Positions 26,792 to 36,191 of a stretch of 64,000 nt of DNA are shown in pieces. The DNA is from JBCBDX01 sp038529265 (lineage in GTDB: Bacteria > Pseudomonadota > Alphaproteobacteria > Rhizobiales > Rhizobiaceae). How positions within the stretch are numbered: the first letter of the stretch is position 1; the number at the start of each line of letters is the position of its first letter. A model generated the notes under the pieces. That model did no database searches and had not been told where the DNA came from. It saw nothing but the letters and a program-made list of their open reading frames with translations. The translations under genes were made by a program, and so were the position numbers. The stretch is from positions 62,001-126,000 of the forward strand of contig JBCBDX010000003.1 of the NCBI GenBank assembly GCA_038529265.1. Direction: 5' to 3'.

Positions 26792-28621
26792 ATGATTTTC
26801 GCGCGACGCGGTGCCGCTTTTTCAAAAGACATGGCTGCCTCTTCTATCGATGAAGCTGATATGCCTGTTTGGAACCTTGATGATCTTTATCCAGGTATGG
26901 AGAGCGCAGAACTCAACCGAGACATCGAGGTTGGCGCGGCCGAAGCAAAAGCGTTTGAAGAAAGCTGGAAAGGCAAATTGGACGTTGCACTGGGCGATGA
27001 CAAGTTAGGCGGTTTGATTGCTGAGTTTGAAGCATTGCAAGATCGACTTGGACGTATTGGTTCTTATGCCGGCCTTTTATATGCCAGCGATACTTCTGAC
27101 CCGGTGCGTGGCAAGTTTTACGGTGATATTCAGCAGAAGCTGACGGAAGTCAGTCAGCGCCTTTTGTTTTTTGGTCTCGAACTCAATCGTATCACGGCAG
27201 ATAGTCTTGAAGCTGGCTATGCGCGAGATGAGAAGCTTGCCTATTATGAGCCTTGGCTGCGCGACCTGAGACTGGAAAAGCCCCATCAGCTTGACGACAG
27301 AATCGAGGAATTATTTCAGGAAAAGGCCCTTACAGGCTCGGCCGCATTCAATCGCTTGTTCGATGAAACCATGGTCGGGCTGCGTTTTGAAGTAGACGGC
27401 GAGAAGCTGCCAGCCGAGCCGACGTTTAACCTCTTGCAGGATCCCGATCGCAGCAAACGTAAGGCGGCCTTTGGAAGCTTGGTTGAAACGTTTTCATCGC
27501 ACCTGCAAACTTTTACGCTGATTACCAATACGCTCGCCAAGGATAAGGAGATCGAGGATCGTTGGCGGGATTTCAGCGATGTCGCTGATAGCCGCCATTT
27601 GGCTAACCGTGTCGAGCGAGAAGTGGTGGATGCGCTCGTTTCATCTGTGACCGAAAGCTTTGAACGTATCTCGCATCGCTACTACGCGCTTAAAGCAAAT
27701 TGGTTGGGGCTTGAGAAGCTCGAGGCGTGGGATCGTAATGCACCTTTGCCTCAAGCCCCGGACAACCAAATTGGATGGCGTGAAGCTCAAGATATCGTGC
27801 TGGAAGCCTATTCAGGTTTTTCGCCGCAGATGGCAGATGTTGCTTCGCGGTTCTTTGACAATGGCTGGATTGATGCACCCAGCCGCCCCGGAAAAGCACC
27901 CGGTGCCTTTGCACATCCAACTGTACCATCGGCTCACCCCTACGTGTTGCTGAACTATCTGGGAAAACCGCGCGATGTTATGGTTTTGGCTCATGAGTTG
28001 GGCCATGGCGTGCACCAGGTATTGGCAGCTGAGCAGGGTGCTCTGATGGCATCAACACCGCTGACCTTAGCTGAGACAGCTTCGGTTTTTGGAGAGATGC
28101 TGACCTTCCAGTCTCTTCTTGGCAAAACCACAGACAAGGCATCACGCAAAGCGATGTTGGCCCAAAAAGCCGAGGATATGATCAACACCGTCGTGCGTCA
28201 GATTGCGTTCTACAATTTTGAGCGCAAGGTTCACGAAACGCGCCGCAACGGTGAACTTACCACGCAGGATATCAACGCGCATTGGCTTTCAGTTCAGGGT
28301 GAAAGCCTTGGTCATGCGGTTGCGCTCAACGAGGGCTATGAGACTTTCTGGTGTTACATCCCGCACTTCATCCACTCACCATTTTACGTTTACGCTTATG
28401 CCTTTGGCGATTGTCTGGTGAACTCGCTGTATGCCGTTTACCAAAACGCTGAGAGCGGCTTTCAAGATGCCTATTTTGATATGTTGCGCGCTGGCGGTTC
28501 CAAACATCACAGTGAATTGCTGGCACCTTTCGGGCTTGATGCGTCTGACCCCGGTTTTTGGAACAAAGGGCTCGCCGTGATCGAGGGTATAATCGATGAG
28601 CTTGAGCAGATGGAGACCTAG
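26792..28621 (+). CDS. pepF: Oligoendopeptidase F family metallopeptidase (M3)
   Basis: Cytoplasmic zinc peptidase of 609 residues that degrades short peptides. The HExxH motif is HELGH (residues 401-405) with the downstream Glu in LTLAETASVFGEML. The N-terminal stretch VWNLDDLYPGMES is the usual PepF beginning, so an internal ATG near 26831 could be the true start. It is followed after 14 bases by a DUF3445 gene. Confidence 0.88.
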   Translation: MIFARRGAAFSKDMAASSIDEADMPVWNLDDLYPGMESAELNRDIEVGAAEAKAFEESWKGKLDVALGDDKLGGLIAEFEALQDRLGRIGSYAGLLYASDTSDPVRGKFYGDIQQKLTEVSQRLLFFGLELNRITADSLEAGYARDEKLAYYEPWLRDLRLEKPHQLDDRIEELFQEKALTGSAAFNRLFDETMVGLRFEVDGEKLPAEPTFNLLQDPDRSKRKAAFGSLVETFSSHLQTFTLITNTLAKDKEIEDRWRDFSDVADSRHLANRVEREVVDALVSSVTESFERISHRYYALKANWLGLEKLEAWDRNAPLPQAPDNQIGWREAQDIVLEAYSGFSPQMADVASRFFDNGWIDAPSRPGKAPGAFAHPTVPSAHPYVLLNYLGKPRDVMVLAHELGHGVHQVLAAEQGALMASTPLTLAETASVFGEMLTFQSLLGKTTDKASRKAMLAQKAEDMINTVVRQIAFYNFERKVHETRRNGELTTQDINAHWLSVQGESLGHAVALNEGYETFWCYIPHFIHSPFYVYAYAFGDCLVNSLYAVYQNAESGFQDAYFDMLRAGGSKHHSELLAPFGLDASDPGFWNKGLAVIEGIIDELEQMET

Positions 28622-28635
28622 GTCATGACTGAGGT

Positions 28636-29505
28636 TTGTCATTGAGGCCTCTTTCTCTCTATCCGCCTGCTTTTCAGATCGGTGCGCGTCCAAGGCCCAT
28701 TGAACAGCCATGGTTGATGCCGGACGATGCGACAGCAGCGCATATTGCTGACAAGAAGCGCGTACTCGCTGCTGAACCGGAGAACCGTTACTTCATGGCG
28801 CGCGCCGATACGCTTGAGGCGCAAGGCTCGGTCTGGGAGAGACTTAAATCTCATTTACCCACCATTGCACCGGATCGCTACGCCGCTCGTTTGCAGGGTG
28901 TGACACTTGATGGCGAGTTGGTTTCACCAAACGTCATGTCGCCGCTACTTGCCGCATCGATGCTGGTTGGCGATGACCTCGTCTTGATGCGGCGCCACGA
29001 TGATGGTTGGCGGCTCGTTGCTGCGGGATTATTCGCCCCATCATATTGGAACCTTTCAGAAAAGTATGACCGACCATTGCAGGTAATGCATGAAACAGTG
29101 CCTGGTTTTGGGCCGGGCAGTCGAAATGCTGAAATTATTAATCGCATGTTCGATATGATGGCGGACGATGTTATCCTTGAGCGTCGAAACTGGTCGTTTC
29201 ATGCAGAAGGTGATTGGTTCACACCGGGTCATCATCCGCACCACCTGCTAAGCGATGGGGTTTCCGATGACTTGATTGCGAACATGTTTGTTCGCCGTGA
29301 GTATCAGACAATCAGCAAGGTTCCCGATACCGGTGACGTGTTGTTCACCATCAACGTCACCACACAACAGTTGCGTGAAGTACGCGGCCAAGTGGACGCG
29401 CTGGAACTGGCACAAGCTATCCGTAAGCTGAATGCCGATCAGCGCCAATACAAGGGTTTGGAAGCTGGCCGAGAGCGCCTGGCGTCTTATCTGGCGGCGC
29501 AGTAA
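28636..29505 (+). CDS. Haem-dependent oxidative N-demethylase family protein (DUF3445)
   Basis: Protein of 289 residues with the DUF3445 pattern: LGVxL-like QGVTLDGEL, ILERRNWSFHAEG and the signature VRREYQTISKVPDTGDVLFTI. Characterised relatives are haem/PAS-fold subunits that demethylate secondary methylamines such as dimethylamine. The canonical RxERQTL is here RREYQTI. The partner ferredoxin-reductase and folate-binding subunits are not adjacent. TTG 28636 is the first usable start and lies just after the pepF stop. Confidence 0.78.
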   Translation: MSLRPLSLYPPAFQIGARPRPIEQPWLMPDDATAAHIADKKRVLAAEPENRYFMARADTLEAQGSVWERLKSHLPTIAPDRYAARLQGVTLDGELVSPNVMSPLLAASMLVGDDLVLMRRHDDGWRLVAAGLFAPSYWNLSEKYDRPLQVMHETVPGFGPGSRNAEIINRMFDMMADDVILERRNWSFHAEGDWFTPGHHPHHLLSDGVSDDLIANMFVRREYQTISKVPDTGDVLFTINVTTQQLREVRGQVDALELAQAIRKLNADQRQYKGLEAGRERLASYLAAQ

Positions 29506-29600
29506 CCAATCAATTCGTTAACCATGTTAAGAATAATATGAGGGAGAACGGCAAACAATTGCCAAGTTTTCACGCTTGGGGTTGGCATAGCTGAACAATT

Positions 29601-29616
29601 GCTTAAAATTTTAAGC
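29601..29616. other. 16-bp AT-rich perfect palindrome in front of the Omp10-like gene
   Basis: GCTTAAAATTTTAAGC, 22 bases before the ATG. It could be an operator or mRNA stem; no regulator can be named. Confidence 0.35.
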
Positions 29617-29637
29617 TGTTTTTGAGGGAGCAACCCG

Positions 29638-30066
29638 ATGACCAAGGCCAATAACTTTTCGGCAGACGTGCGATCAATCATGTCAACGGTGAGCGTGCTT
29701 TGTTTGGCGGCCGCCGTGTCGGGTTGTGCTGTAGTCAACAGCGGCGTGCCATCGTCACCACGTTATGCGGCACCAACGCCGACGGGTATTGAGGGATCTT
29801 GGCGCAGCACCGAGAACCTCTACACCGCGCGGTTTGTGAATAACTCAACACAGTGGAATGAGATTGATACAGGCGCGCTTTTGATCAGCGGAAGCTATGT
29901 TCAAACAACGACGACTGACTACTCATTACAGTTAACATCAGCGGTCAGCGGTCAAACACGCTCCGCCAACTGTCGGCTGGCGTCTTTAAACACGCTCAAT
30001 TGCACCCGCGACGACGGCAATCAGTTTTCCATGATCCGCACCGCGCCAACGGCTCCGATCACCTGA
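29638..30066 (+). CDS. Omp10-like outer-membrane lipoprotein
   Basis: Lipoprotein of 142 residues with a lipobox AVSGC (Cys30). The mature part has GIEGSW near its start, then SANCRLASLNTLNCTRDDGNQFSMIR, which parallels Brucella Omp10 (VNCAL...LNCT...F.L.R), including the two cysteines. This fold is related to the AprI/Inh protease-inhibitor group. ATG 29638 follows GAGGGAG at good spacing. Function is structural or immunomodulatory in pathogens; here unknown. Confidence 0.75.
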   Translation: MTKANNFSADVRSIMSTVSVLCLAAAVSGCAVVNSGVPSSPRYAAPTPTGIEGSWRSTENLYTARFVNNSTQWNEIDTGALLISGSYVQTTTTDYSLQLTSAVSGQTRSANCRLASLNTLNCTRDDGNQFSMIRTAPTAPIT

Positions 30067-30220
30067 TATCGCGCACTGGCGTCTGATCTCGTACGCCAAA
30101 CGATATGACGCACCTCAATAAAAACCGTAACTGGTTGACCTTACCGTTAAATAGCTGACACAGTAGCTTACGATAAGGCGCGAACGCGGGCTTTCCGCCT
30201 TAGTATTGAGGGAGATATCA

Positions 30221-32140
30221 ATGATGAAACGCGTTCTGAAATCCAGCGCGCTCTTTGCAACCAGTTTTGCTGTTTTGGCTGGCTCAACGGCAATTGCGTC
30301 AGCAGAATACACGCTGAACATTTTGCACATCAACGATGTGCACTCACGCATTGAACCAATCAACCGCTTTGATTCAACGTGTGGCGCTGAAGATGATGCC
30401 GAAGGCAAGTGCTTTGGCGGTATCGCTCGGGTCAAAACCAAGATTGATGAGCGACGTGATGCGTTGACCAACACTGGTCAGAACGTCGTCGTTCTGGATG
30501 CAGGCGATCAGTTCCAAGGCTCGCTTTTTTACACCACATACAAAGGCGATGCTGCCGTTGAGTTCATGAACGGTATTGGCTTTGACGCTATGGCGGTGGG
30601 TAACCACGAATTTGACGATGGCCCGGAAGCGCTTTTGAAGTTTATTGATCAAGCTGATTTTCCGGTCATTTCAGGCAACACACTGGCCGGAGCTTCCTCG
30701 CCGCTGGCAGATAAGATCGAGCCCTACATCATCAAGGAAATTGGTGGTGAGAAGATCGGCATTCTTTCTGTGCTTGCCACCGATACCGATGAGACCTCTT
30801 CGCCTGGCGACACAATTCTTTTGATTGAGGAAACGCGTTATCTTCAAGACGCAGTTGTCGAACTTGAATCGGAAGGCGTTAACAAGATCATTCTTTTGTC
30901 CCACGTCGGTTTGCCGCGTGACAAGGAGATTGCTGCGGCTGTCGAAGGTATCGATGTTATCGTGGGCGGGCACAGCCACACCCTTCTTTCCAATTTCCGA
31001 GACGGTGCGGCGGATAGCTACCCTGTCGTGGTTCAAAACCCAGCTGGTGCTGAAGTGCCGATTGTCCAAGCCTATGCGTATTCGAAGTATTTGGGCGAAC
31101 TACGTGTGACGTTTGACGATGATGGGAACGTTGTACGAGCGGCAGGCGAGCCACATTTGCTCGATGCTTCTGTGACAGCTGATGCTGGCGTTGCGGCGCG
31201 TGTTGCCGAGCTCGGCGGCCCAATCGAAGAACTTAAGGCACGTGTCGTTGGGTCATCTACAGCAGCCATTGATGGTGATCGCGGTTCATGCCGCGCCGGT
31301 GAGTGCCAGATGGGCAACTTGGTTTCCAACGCCATGCTCGAGCGCGTTCGCGATCAAGGCATCCAGATCGCAATCCAGAATGGTGGTGGTCTTCGCGCTT
31401 CCATTGATGAAGGCGAGATTACCATGGGTGAAGTTCTGACGGTTCTTCCGTTCCAGAACACACTAGCTACATTCCAGCTTAAAGGCGCTGACGTAATCGC
31501 AGCGCTTGAGAATGGCGTTAGCCGTATCGAAGATGGTGCTGGCCGGTTCCCGCAGGTTGCCGGCATGACTTACATGTTTGATGCCAAGGCTGAACCAGGC
31601 AGTCGGATTTCCGGCGTCATGGTTGTTGACGCAGATGGTAACAGCTCCCCGATTGATGAGGCAGCTACCTACGGTATCGTATCCAACAACTATATGCGCA
31701 ATGGTGGTGATGGTTACGACATGTTCGAAACCAACGCCATGAACGCCTATGATTTCGGCCCGGGCCTTGAGCAGGTCGTTGCCGACTACATTGCCGCCAA
31801 CAGCCCTTATACACCGTTTACAGATGGGCGTGTTGCAATGGCTGCCATGGAAGTCATGGAAGATGACGGAAGCACCGCAGATGTCACGATGGAAGCGAGT
31901 GTTGAGCCAACCGTTGAAGTGCCGGAAACCGGGCTTGCTGCCACAGCGCTGGCAACAAGCGGCCCGGCAATTGAGGGTGTTGGTGGCCGCATGCACACGA
32001 TCGTTGCCGGCGACAATTTCTGGGACTTGGCGGGTGAGTTTTACGGCGACGCAACCATGTGGCCAAAGCTGAGCGAGGCTAATCCTGACCTGTCCGCTGG
32101 TGGTTTGCCAATCGGCGCTGAGATCGTCGTTCCCGAGTAA
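30221..32140 (+). CDS. 5'-nucleotidase/UshA-type metallophosphatase with LysM-like C-terminus
   Basis: Exported bifunctional nucleotidase of 639 residues. After the signal peptide come the metallophosphatase motifs ILHINDVHSRIEP (Asp39, His41), DAGDQFQGS, VGNHEFDDG and GGHSHTLL, then the C-terminal nucleotide-binding domain (NGGGLRASIDEG...VLPFQN). The last ~55 residues, MHTIVAGDNFWDLAGEFYGDATMWPKLSEANP, form a LysM-like or tail-domain module that would bind peptidoglycan. ATG 30221 follows GAGGGAG; an upstream TTG at 30206 lies within that site. It would release phosphate and nucleoside from periplasmic nucleotides. Confidence 0.88.
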   Translation: MMKRVLKSSALFATSFAVLAGSTAIASAEYTLNILHINDVHSRIEPINRFDSTCGAEDDAEGKCFGGIARVKTKIDERRDALTNTGQNVVVLDAGDQFQGSLFYTTYKGDAAVEFMNGIGFDAMAVGNHEFDDGPEALLKFIDQADFPVISGNTLAGASSPLADKIEPYIIKEIGGEKIGILSVLATDTDETSSPGDTILLIEETRYLQDAVVELESEGVNKIILLSHVGLPRDKEIAAAVEGIDVIVGGHSHTLLSNFRDGAADSYPVVVQNPAGAEVPIVQAYAYSKYLGELRVTFDDDGNVVRAAGEPHLLDASVTADAGVAARVAELGGPIEELKARVVGSSTAAIDGDRGSCRAGECQMGNLVSNAMLERVRDQGIQIAIQNGGGLRASIDEGEITMGEVLTVLPFQNTLATFQLKGADVIAALENGVSRIEDGAGRFPQVAGMTYMFDAKAEPGSRISGVMVVDADGNSSPIDEAATYGIVSNNYMRNGGDGYDMFETNAMNAYDFGPGLEQVVADYIAANSPYTPFTDGRVAMAAMEVMEDDGSTADVTMEASVEPTVEVPETGLAATALATSGPAIEGVGGRMHTIVAGDNFWDLAGEFYGDATMWPKLSEANPDLSAGGLPIGAEIVVPE

Positions 32141-32160
32141 GATCTGGCTCTCACCAATTA

Positions 32161-32194
32161 AAATCCCCGCGGAGAAATCCGCGGGGATTTTTTT
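32161..32194 (+). terminator. Rho-independent terminator of the 5'-nucleotidase gene
   Basis: A 13-bp perfect stem (AAATCCCCGCGGA / TCCGCGGGGATTT) with a GAAA tetraloop and seven T in the tail, 20 bases after the stop. Confidence 0.95.
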
Positions 32195-32279
32195 GCGTAT
32201 AGCTTTAATGAGTAATTTGTCGCATTGTTGGCGCGCTTAATTGGTGTACCGACAGCCAAAATCGGGTGAGGCGCGTGCC

Positions 32280-33374
32280 ATGAACGTACAACCAAAATTT
32301 ACAGCAGATAAAAATCGTTCGCCGCTGCTTGATCGCGCCGAAGCGCGTCAAGTTGGCCCTTTGCCATCAGATCACCCGGAAGTACGCCTGCACAAAGTTG
32401 GCGTTTTATTGATCAATTTGGGGACGCCGGATGGCACCGACTTCAAGTCCATGCGTCGGTATCTGCAAGAGTTTTTGACTGACAGTCGTGTCATCGAATG
32501 GCCAAAGGCACTGTGGTATCCGATCCTCTACGGCATCGTTTTGAACACGCGCCCGGGTCGCGTTGGTAAGGCATACGAAGAGATCTGGAACAAGGATTTG
32601 GATGAAAGCTACCTGCGTACCTACACACGCAGCCAAGCTGAGAAACTCCAGGAACTCTTATCCGACCATGACAATGTCGTCGTGGACTGGGCGATGCGCT
32701 ATGGTCAGCCTTCCATCAAAGACAAGATTGATGCGTTACAGGATCAGGGCTGTGATCGGATCGTAACCTTCCCGCTTTACCCGCACTATTCAGCGACCAC
32801 GACCGCAACGGTTAATGACAAGGTCTTTGAAGCGCTGCAAAACAAGCGCTTTCAGCCAGCGCTTCGTGTTGTGCCCTCATATCACGATGAACCGGTTTTC
32901 ATTGAAGCGCTTGCACGTTCAATCGAAAGCCATTTGGCGTCTCTTGATTTTGAACCCGAGCGCGTGATTGCATCCTATCACGGTATCCCTCAAAGCTACT
33001 TTAAGCGTGGCGACCCATACCATTGCCATTGCCACAAAACTTCAAGGCTGCTTGAACAGCGCCTTGGTTGGGAAAAAGGTAAGCTGATGACATGTTTCCA
33101 GTCCCGTTTCGGACCGGAAGAATGGTTGCAGCCTTACACGGATAAAACGCTTGAAGCGCTGCCTGAGCAAGGCATCAAGAAGGTTGCCACCTTCAATCCG
33201 GGCTTTGTTTCCGACTGTCTGGAGACATTGGAAGAAATTGCCGGTGAAGGCGAGGAAATCTTCCATGAAGCCGGCGGTACGCACTACACCCATATTCCGT
33301 GTTTGAACGACAGTGATGACGGTATGTGGGTTTTTGAAACGCTCGTACGCCGGGAACTGCAGGGCTGGGTCTGA
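32280..33374 (+). CDS. hemH: Ferrochelatase
   Basis: Inserts iron into protoporphyrin IX, the last step of haem synthesis. The N-terminal GVLLINLGTPDGTD, central YPHYSATTTATV and the catalytic-His motif ASYHGIPQSYFKRGDPY are all present, followed by WLQPYTD and the Glu-rich C-terminal part. ATG 32280 gives 364 residues; a longer reading from 32241 is not needed. It converges with kdsD, nine bases apart. Confidence 0.93.
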   Translation: MNVQPKFTADKNRSPLLDRAEARQVGPLPSDHPEVRLHKVGVLLINLGTPDGTDFKSMRRYLQEFLTDSRVIEWPKALWYPILYGIVLNTRPGRVGKAYEEIWNKDLDESYLRTYTRSQAEKLQELLSDHDNVVVDWAMRYGQPSIKDKIDALQDQGCDRIVTFPLYPHYSATTTATVNDKVFEALQNKRFQPALRVVPSYHDEPVFIEALARSIESHLASLDFEPERVIASYHGIPQSYFKRGDPYHCHCHKTSRLLEQRLGWEKGKLMTCFQSRFGPEEWLQPYTDKTLEALPEQGIKKVATFNPGFVSDCLETLEEIAGEGEEIFHEAGGTHYTHIPCLNDSDDGMWVFETLVRRELQGWV

Positions 33375-33383
33375 TACAACCGC

Positions 33384-34361
33384 TTAAGCGACGCCAATTC
33401 TTAGCAAGTCGTGCAAATGAACGATGCCGACAGGTTTTTCGTCCTTTAGAACCATTAATGCGGTGATGGACAATTCATTGATCGTGTTCAAAGCGCTGGC
33501 CGCTAGTGTTTCCGGCGTCACTGTGATGGGATCAATTGTCATCACGTCCTCAACCGACATCGCCAAAAGGTCCTTGTGAATGTGACGTCGCAAGTCACCA
33601 TCCGTTACAATGCCAGCAAGCTTCCCTGTTTGATCCACCACACCAACGCAGCCGAAGCCTTTTTGCGAAATCATGACAATGGCTTCGCGCATATCGCTTG
33701 ATGTTGAAATTAAGGGAATGCGATCGCCGGTGTGCATCACATCGCCAATGCCGGTCAAATTTGCACCCAATTTACCGCCGGGGTGGAAGTTGCGGAAATC
33801 ATGGGCAGTAAAACCTCGACTTTCCAATAGTGCCACGGCCAAAGCATCGCCCATGGCCATTTGAACAATGGTCGATGTGGTAGGCGCTAAGCCGTGCGGA
33901 CAGGCTTCTGGAGACTTCGGCAGTGTGAGAAGAATATCGGCGCCATTTGCAAGGGAAGACTGCGCACCACTGGTCAATGCGATCAGTGGAATTTGAAAGC
34001 GACGCGAATACTCAATGATCCCGCCAAGCTCCTGACTTTCGCCAGACCATGAAAGTGCAATTATCACATCATCGCGCGCAATCATGCCCAAGTCGCCATG
34101 ATTGGCTTCAACGGGATGGACAAAGTAGGCTGGTGTTCCTGTTGACGCGAGTGTGGCGGCAATCTTTGAAGCGACGTGCCCAGACTTACCGACACCCGTT
34201 ACAATGACCCTACCTTTCATATGAGCGATACGTTCGATCGCGTCGCGGAAAGGAGCACCAAGTCCGTTCTCGAGGGCTTCCGCCAGCGCGACAATCCCGG
34301 CTTGTTCTTTGTTTATCGTGCGTACAGCAGATGCTATCGCATCGTGTGTCATTGTAATCAT
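33384..34361 (-). CDS. kdsD: Arabinose-5-phosphate isomerase, KdsD/KpsF family
   Basis: Interconverts ribulose-5-phosphate and arabinose-5-phosphate, the first step to Kdo for lipopolysaccharide or capsule. An N-terminal SIS domain (GRVIVTGVGKSGHVASKIAATLASTGTPAYFVHP, then ALSWSGESQEL) is followed by two CBS domains in the C-terminal half. Length 325 is typical. The divergent upstream neighbour is an outer-membrane barrel gene. Confidence 0.88.
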   Translation of the reverse strand: MITMTHDAIASAVRTINKEQAGIVALAEALENGLGAPFRDAIERIAHMKGRVIVTGVGKSGHVASKIAATLASTGTPAYFVHPVEANHGDLGMIARDDVIIALSWSGESQELGGIIEYSRRFQIPLIALTSGAQSSLANGADILLTLPKSPEACPHGLAPTTSTIVQMAMGDALAVALLESRGFTAHDFRNFHPGGKLGANLTGIGDVMHTGDRIPLISTSSDMREAIVMISQKGFGCVGVVDQTGKLAGIVTDGDLRRHIHKDLLAMSVEDVMTIDPITVTPETLAASALNTINELSITALMVLKDEKPVGIVHLHDLLRIGVA

Positions 34362-34533
34362 TTGTCAGCGTCTTTTGTGTGGATTGGCTCGGTATGTCAT
34401 CCAAGCGCTCGTGTCCATGGCCGACGCTGATTTGAGGTCCGATTCAACGGTTCATTAACTGCTTATCTTTACGCTTCGGTAATGGAATTGGCCTGCGGCG
34501 ATTGGTCAGGCTTAAAGAAGAGCGGAACGCTAA

Positions 34534-36141
34534 GTGAAAAAGTGTCGTCGGATACGATTTGCGGCAAGTCGATTTGCATGGGTGTGTTCGACCGCTGGGT
34601 TAGTCGGTCTTTATTCATTGCCGACTGCGCACAGTCAGGACGCTTTCATCCTGCGTGGAACAGCGACGTCGCAACCGGTTTCGCCACTCATTTCAGCTGA
34701 AGATGGCACCGTTGAAGACGAAGCAGGTCCACAGGCAGGTCTTACGCTACCATCGGCAGCGGAAATAAATGCACAAAGAACGGAATTTGGGCTGCAAGGC
34801 CCTGAATCAACTGATCTTACATCTGAAGATGACCTTACAGTTGACGGGTTGTTGGAAGATGATCTCCTTTTGGATGAAGAACTAACGACAAGTTCGATCG
34901 GGCGCGCCGAAGCGCTCGAACCGTTGCAAGCTGGCGTCGGCGCCCCTCTCCAAAACCCTTACGATCCTGTAGGTGTTCAGGTGGGGTATTTTCTGCTGCG
35001 CCCAAGTCTGGAGCTTGGAGGTACGTTTACGAGGCGTATGTCTCGCCAGGAAGACACCGGTGGTGGCGCAAACATCATAACTCAAACGGATGAAATCAAA
35101 GAATTTGAAGCGACAGGCGCAGTTGCGTTTGATGGTGATTTTGGTGCGACACAGGTATCTGGCGAAGCAAGCCTGACACTACCTTATGATATCGACGAGG
35201 GAGAGCGCGGCGCACTTGCTGCGGCAGCCAATGTAGAGCTTGTCCGCGAGTTTGCTGATCAACAGCAGTTTACATCTACCGCTTCCTACGAGTTTGAGAG
35301 TGAAGATCCGCTTTCGGCGGCCGTCAGCAATGTAACTGGCGGCGCAACTGATCCGACAATTCTGACCGAACCCGGCACACAGACCTTTACCGGCACCATT
35401 GGATATCAGCGCCCCATTGGCCCTGTCGTCGCAGGGGTCACCTTGGGTGCGTCGCGCACTTTCCTGGGTGATGTGTCGCTCAGCGATGGCTCAACTATTT
35501 CGCAAAGCGATCTGAACTCTGCAGACTATACGGCAACGTTGCGCGGTGGCTTGAATACAGGTGCCATTCATTCGCCTTTTGCCGAGTTGGAACTTGGGCT
35601 TCGGCGCTTTGATGATCCGACGGACGTTAATGGCCTTGATAGAAATTCCAGCAGGATTGCCCTTCGTGGCGGTGTCAGCTTCGACTATGGCGAGAAGCTC
35701 GCCGGTGAATTCAGCGCAGGTTATCTTTTTGAGAATATTGAACAGAGAAGCTTGCCGGACTTGAAGGGCCTGTCACTTGCTGGTGAGTTAAATTGGTCGC
35801 CCCGCCGCGATGTCGATGTCGGCTTGACCCTAACTACAGAAACGCAGCCGACGGGACTGGAAGACTCATCTGGTTCCATCGTCTACACAGCAGATTTTAC
35901 TGCGGACTACCAGGCAAGGGCAAACCTGACGCTCAATAGCGCCGTCAACTTAGAGCATTCTGATGGTTTTCGCGGCTTGACGGATCAAACAAGTGTGGGT
36001 GGTCAGATTGGTGCCACATATTGGTTCAATCGTTTTGTCGGGCTAACCGGGCGTTTGGGCTATGATCAGACATTTTCAGACGATGAAACGCAGCGCAGTG
36101 AAGAGTGGTCAGCATTCTTGGGCTTGCGTTTGCAACGTTAA
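34534..36141 (+). CDS. Outer-membrane beta-barrel protein
   Basis: Exported protein of 535 residues starting with GTG at 34534. The N-terminal region holds a basic stretch and signal peptide (to about residue 35), followed by an acidic, low-complexity segment (residues 60-120). The rest has repeated alternating strands with aromatic ends (VGYFLLRPSLELGGTF, GGQIGATYWFNRFVGLTGRLGYDQTF) and the ending EWSAFLGLRLQR, the usual C-terminal aromatic/basic barrel strand. It resembles the OMP_b-brl_2 group seen in rhizobia near surface-polysaccharide genes. No specific function known. Confidence 0.7.
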   Translation: MKKCRRIRFAASRFAWVCSTAGLVGLYSLPTAHSQDAFILRGTATSQPVSPLISAEDGTVEDEAGPQAGLTLPSAAEINAQRTEFGLQGPESTDLTSEDDLTVDGLLEDDLLLDEELTTSSIGRAEALEPLQAGVGAPLQNPYDPVGVQVGYFLLRPSLELGGTFTRRMSRQEDTGGGANIITQTDEIKEFEATGAVAFDGDFGATQVSGEASLTLPYDIDEGERGALAAAANVELVREFADQQQFTSTASYEFESEDPLSAAVSNVTGGATDPTILTEPGTQTFTGTIGYQRPIGPVVAGVTLGASRTFLGDVSLSDGSTISQSDLNSADYTATLRGGLNTGAIHSPFAELELGLRRFDDPTDVNGLDRNSSRIALRGGVSFDYGEKLAGEFSAGYLFENIEQRSLPDLKGLSLAGELNWSPRRDVDVGLTLTTETQPTGLEDSSGSIVYTADFTADYQARANLTLNSAVNLEHSDGFRGLTDQTSVGGQIGATYWFNRFVGLTGRLGYDQTFSDDETQRSEEWSAFLGLRLQR

Positions 36142-36191
36142 GAACCAGTTCTAGAAACAGGACTCATGCTTAGGGATTTGGGGTCAAGGAC

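Noticed and set aside
30100..30180. Possible Pho box before the 5'-nucleotidase gene
   Set aside because: Only one unit (CTGACAC) is good; the 11-base partners are poor, unlike the phytase-like site.
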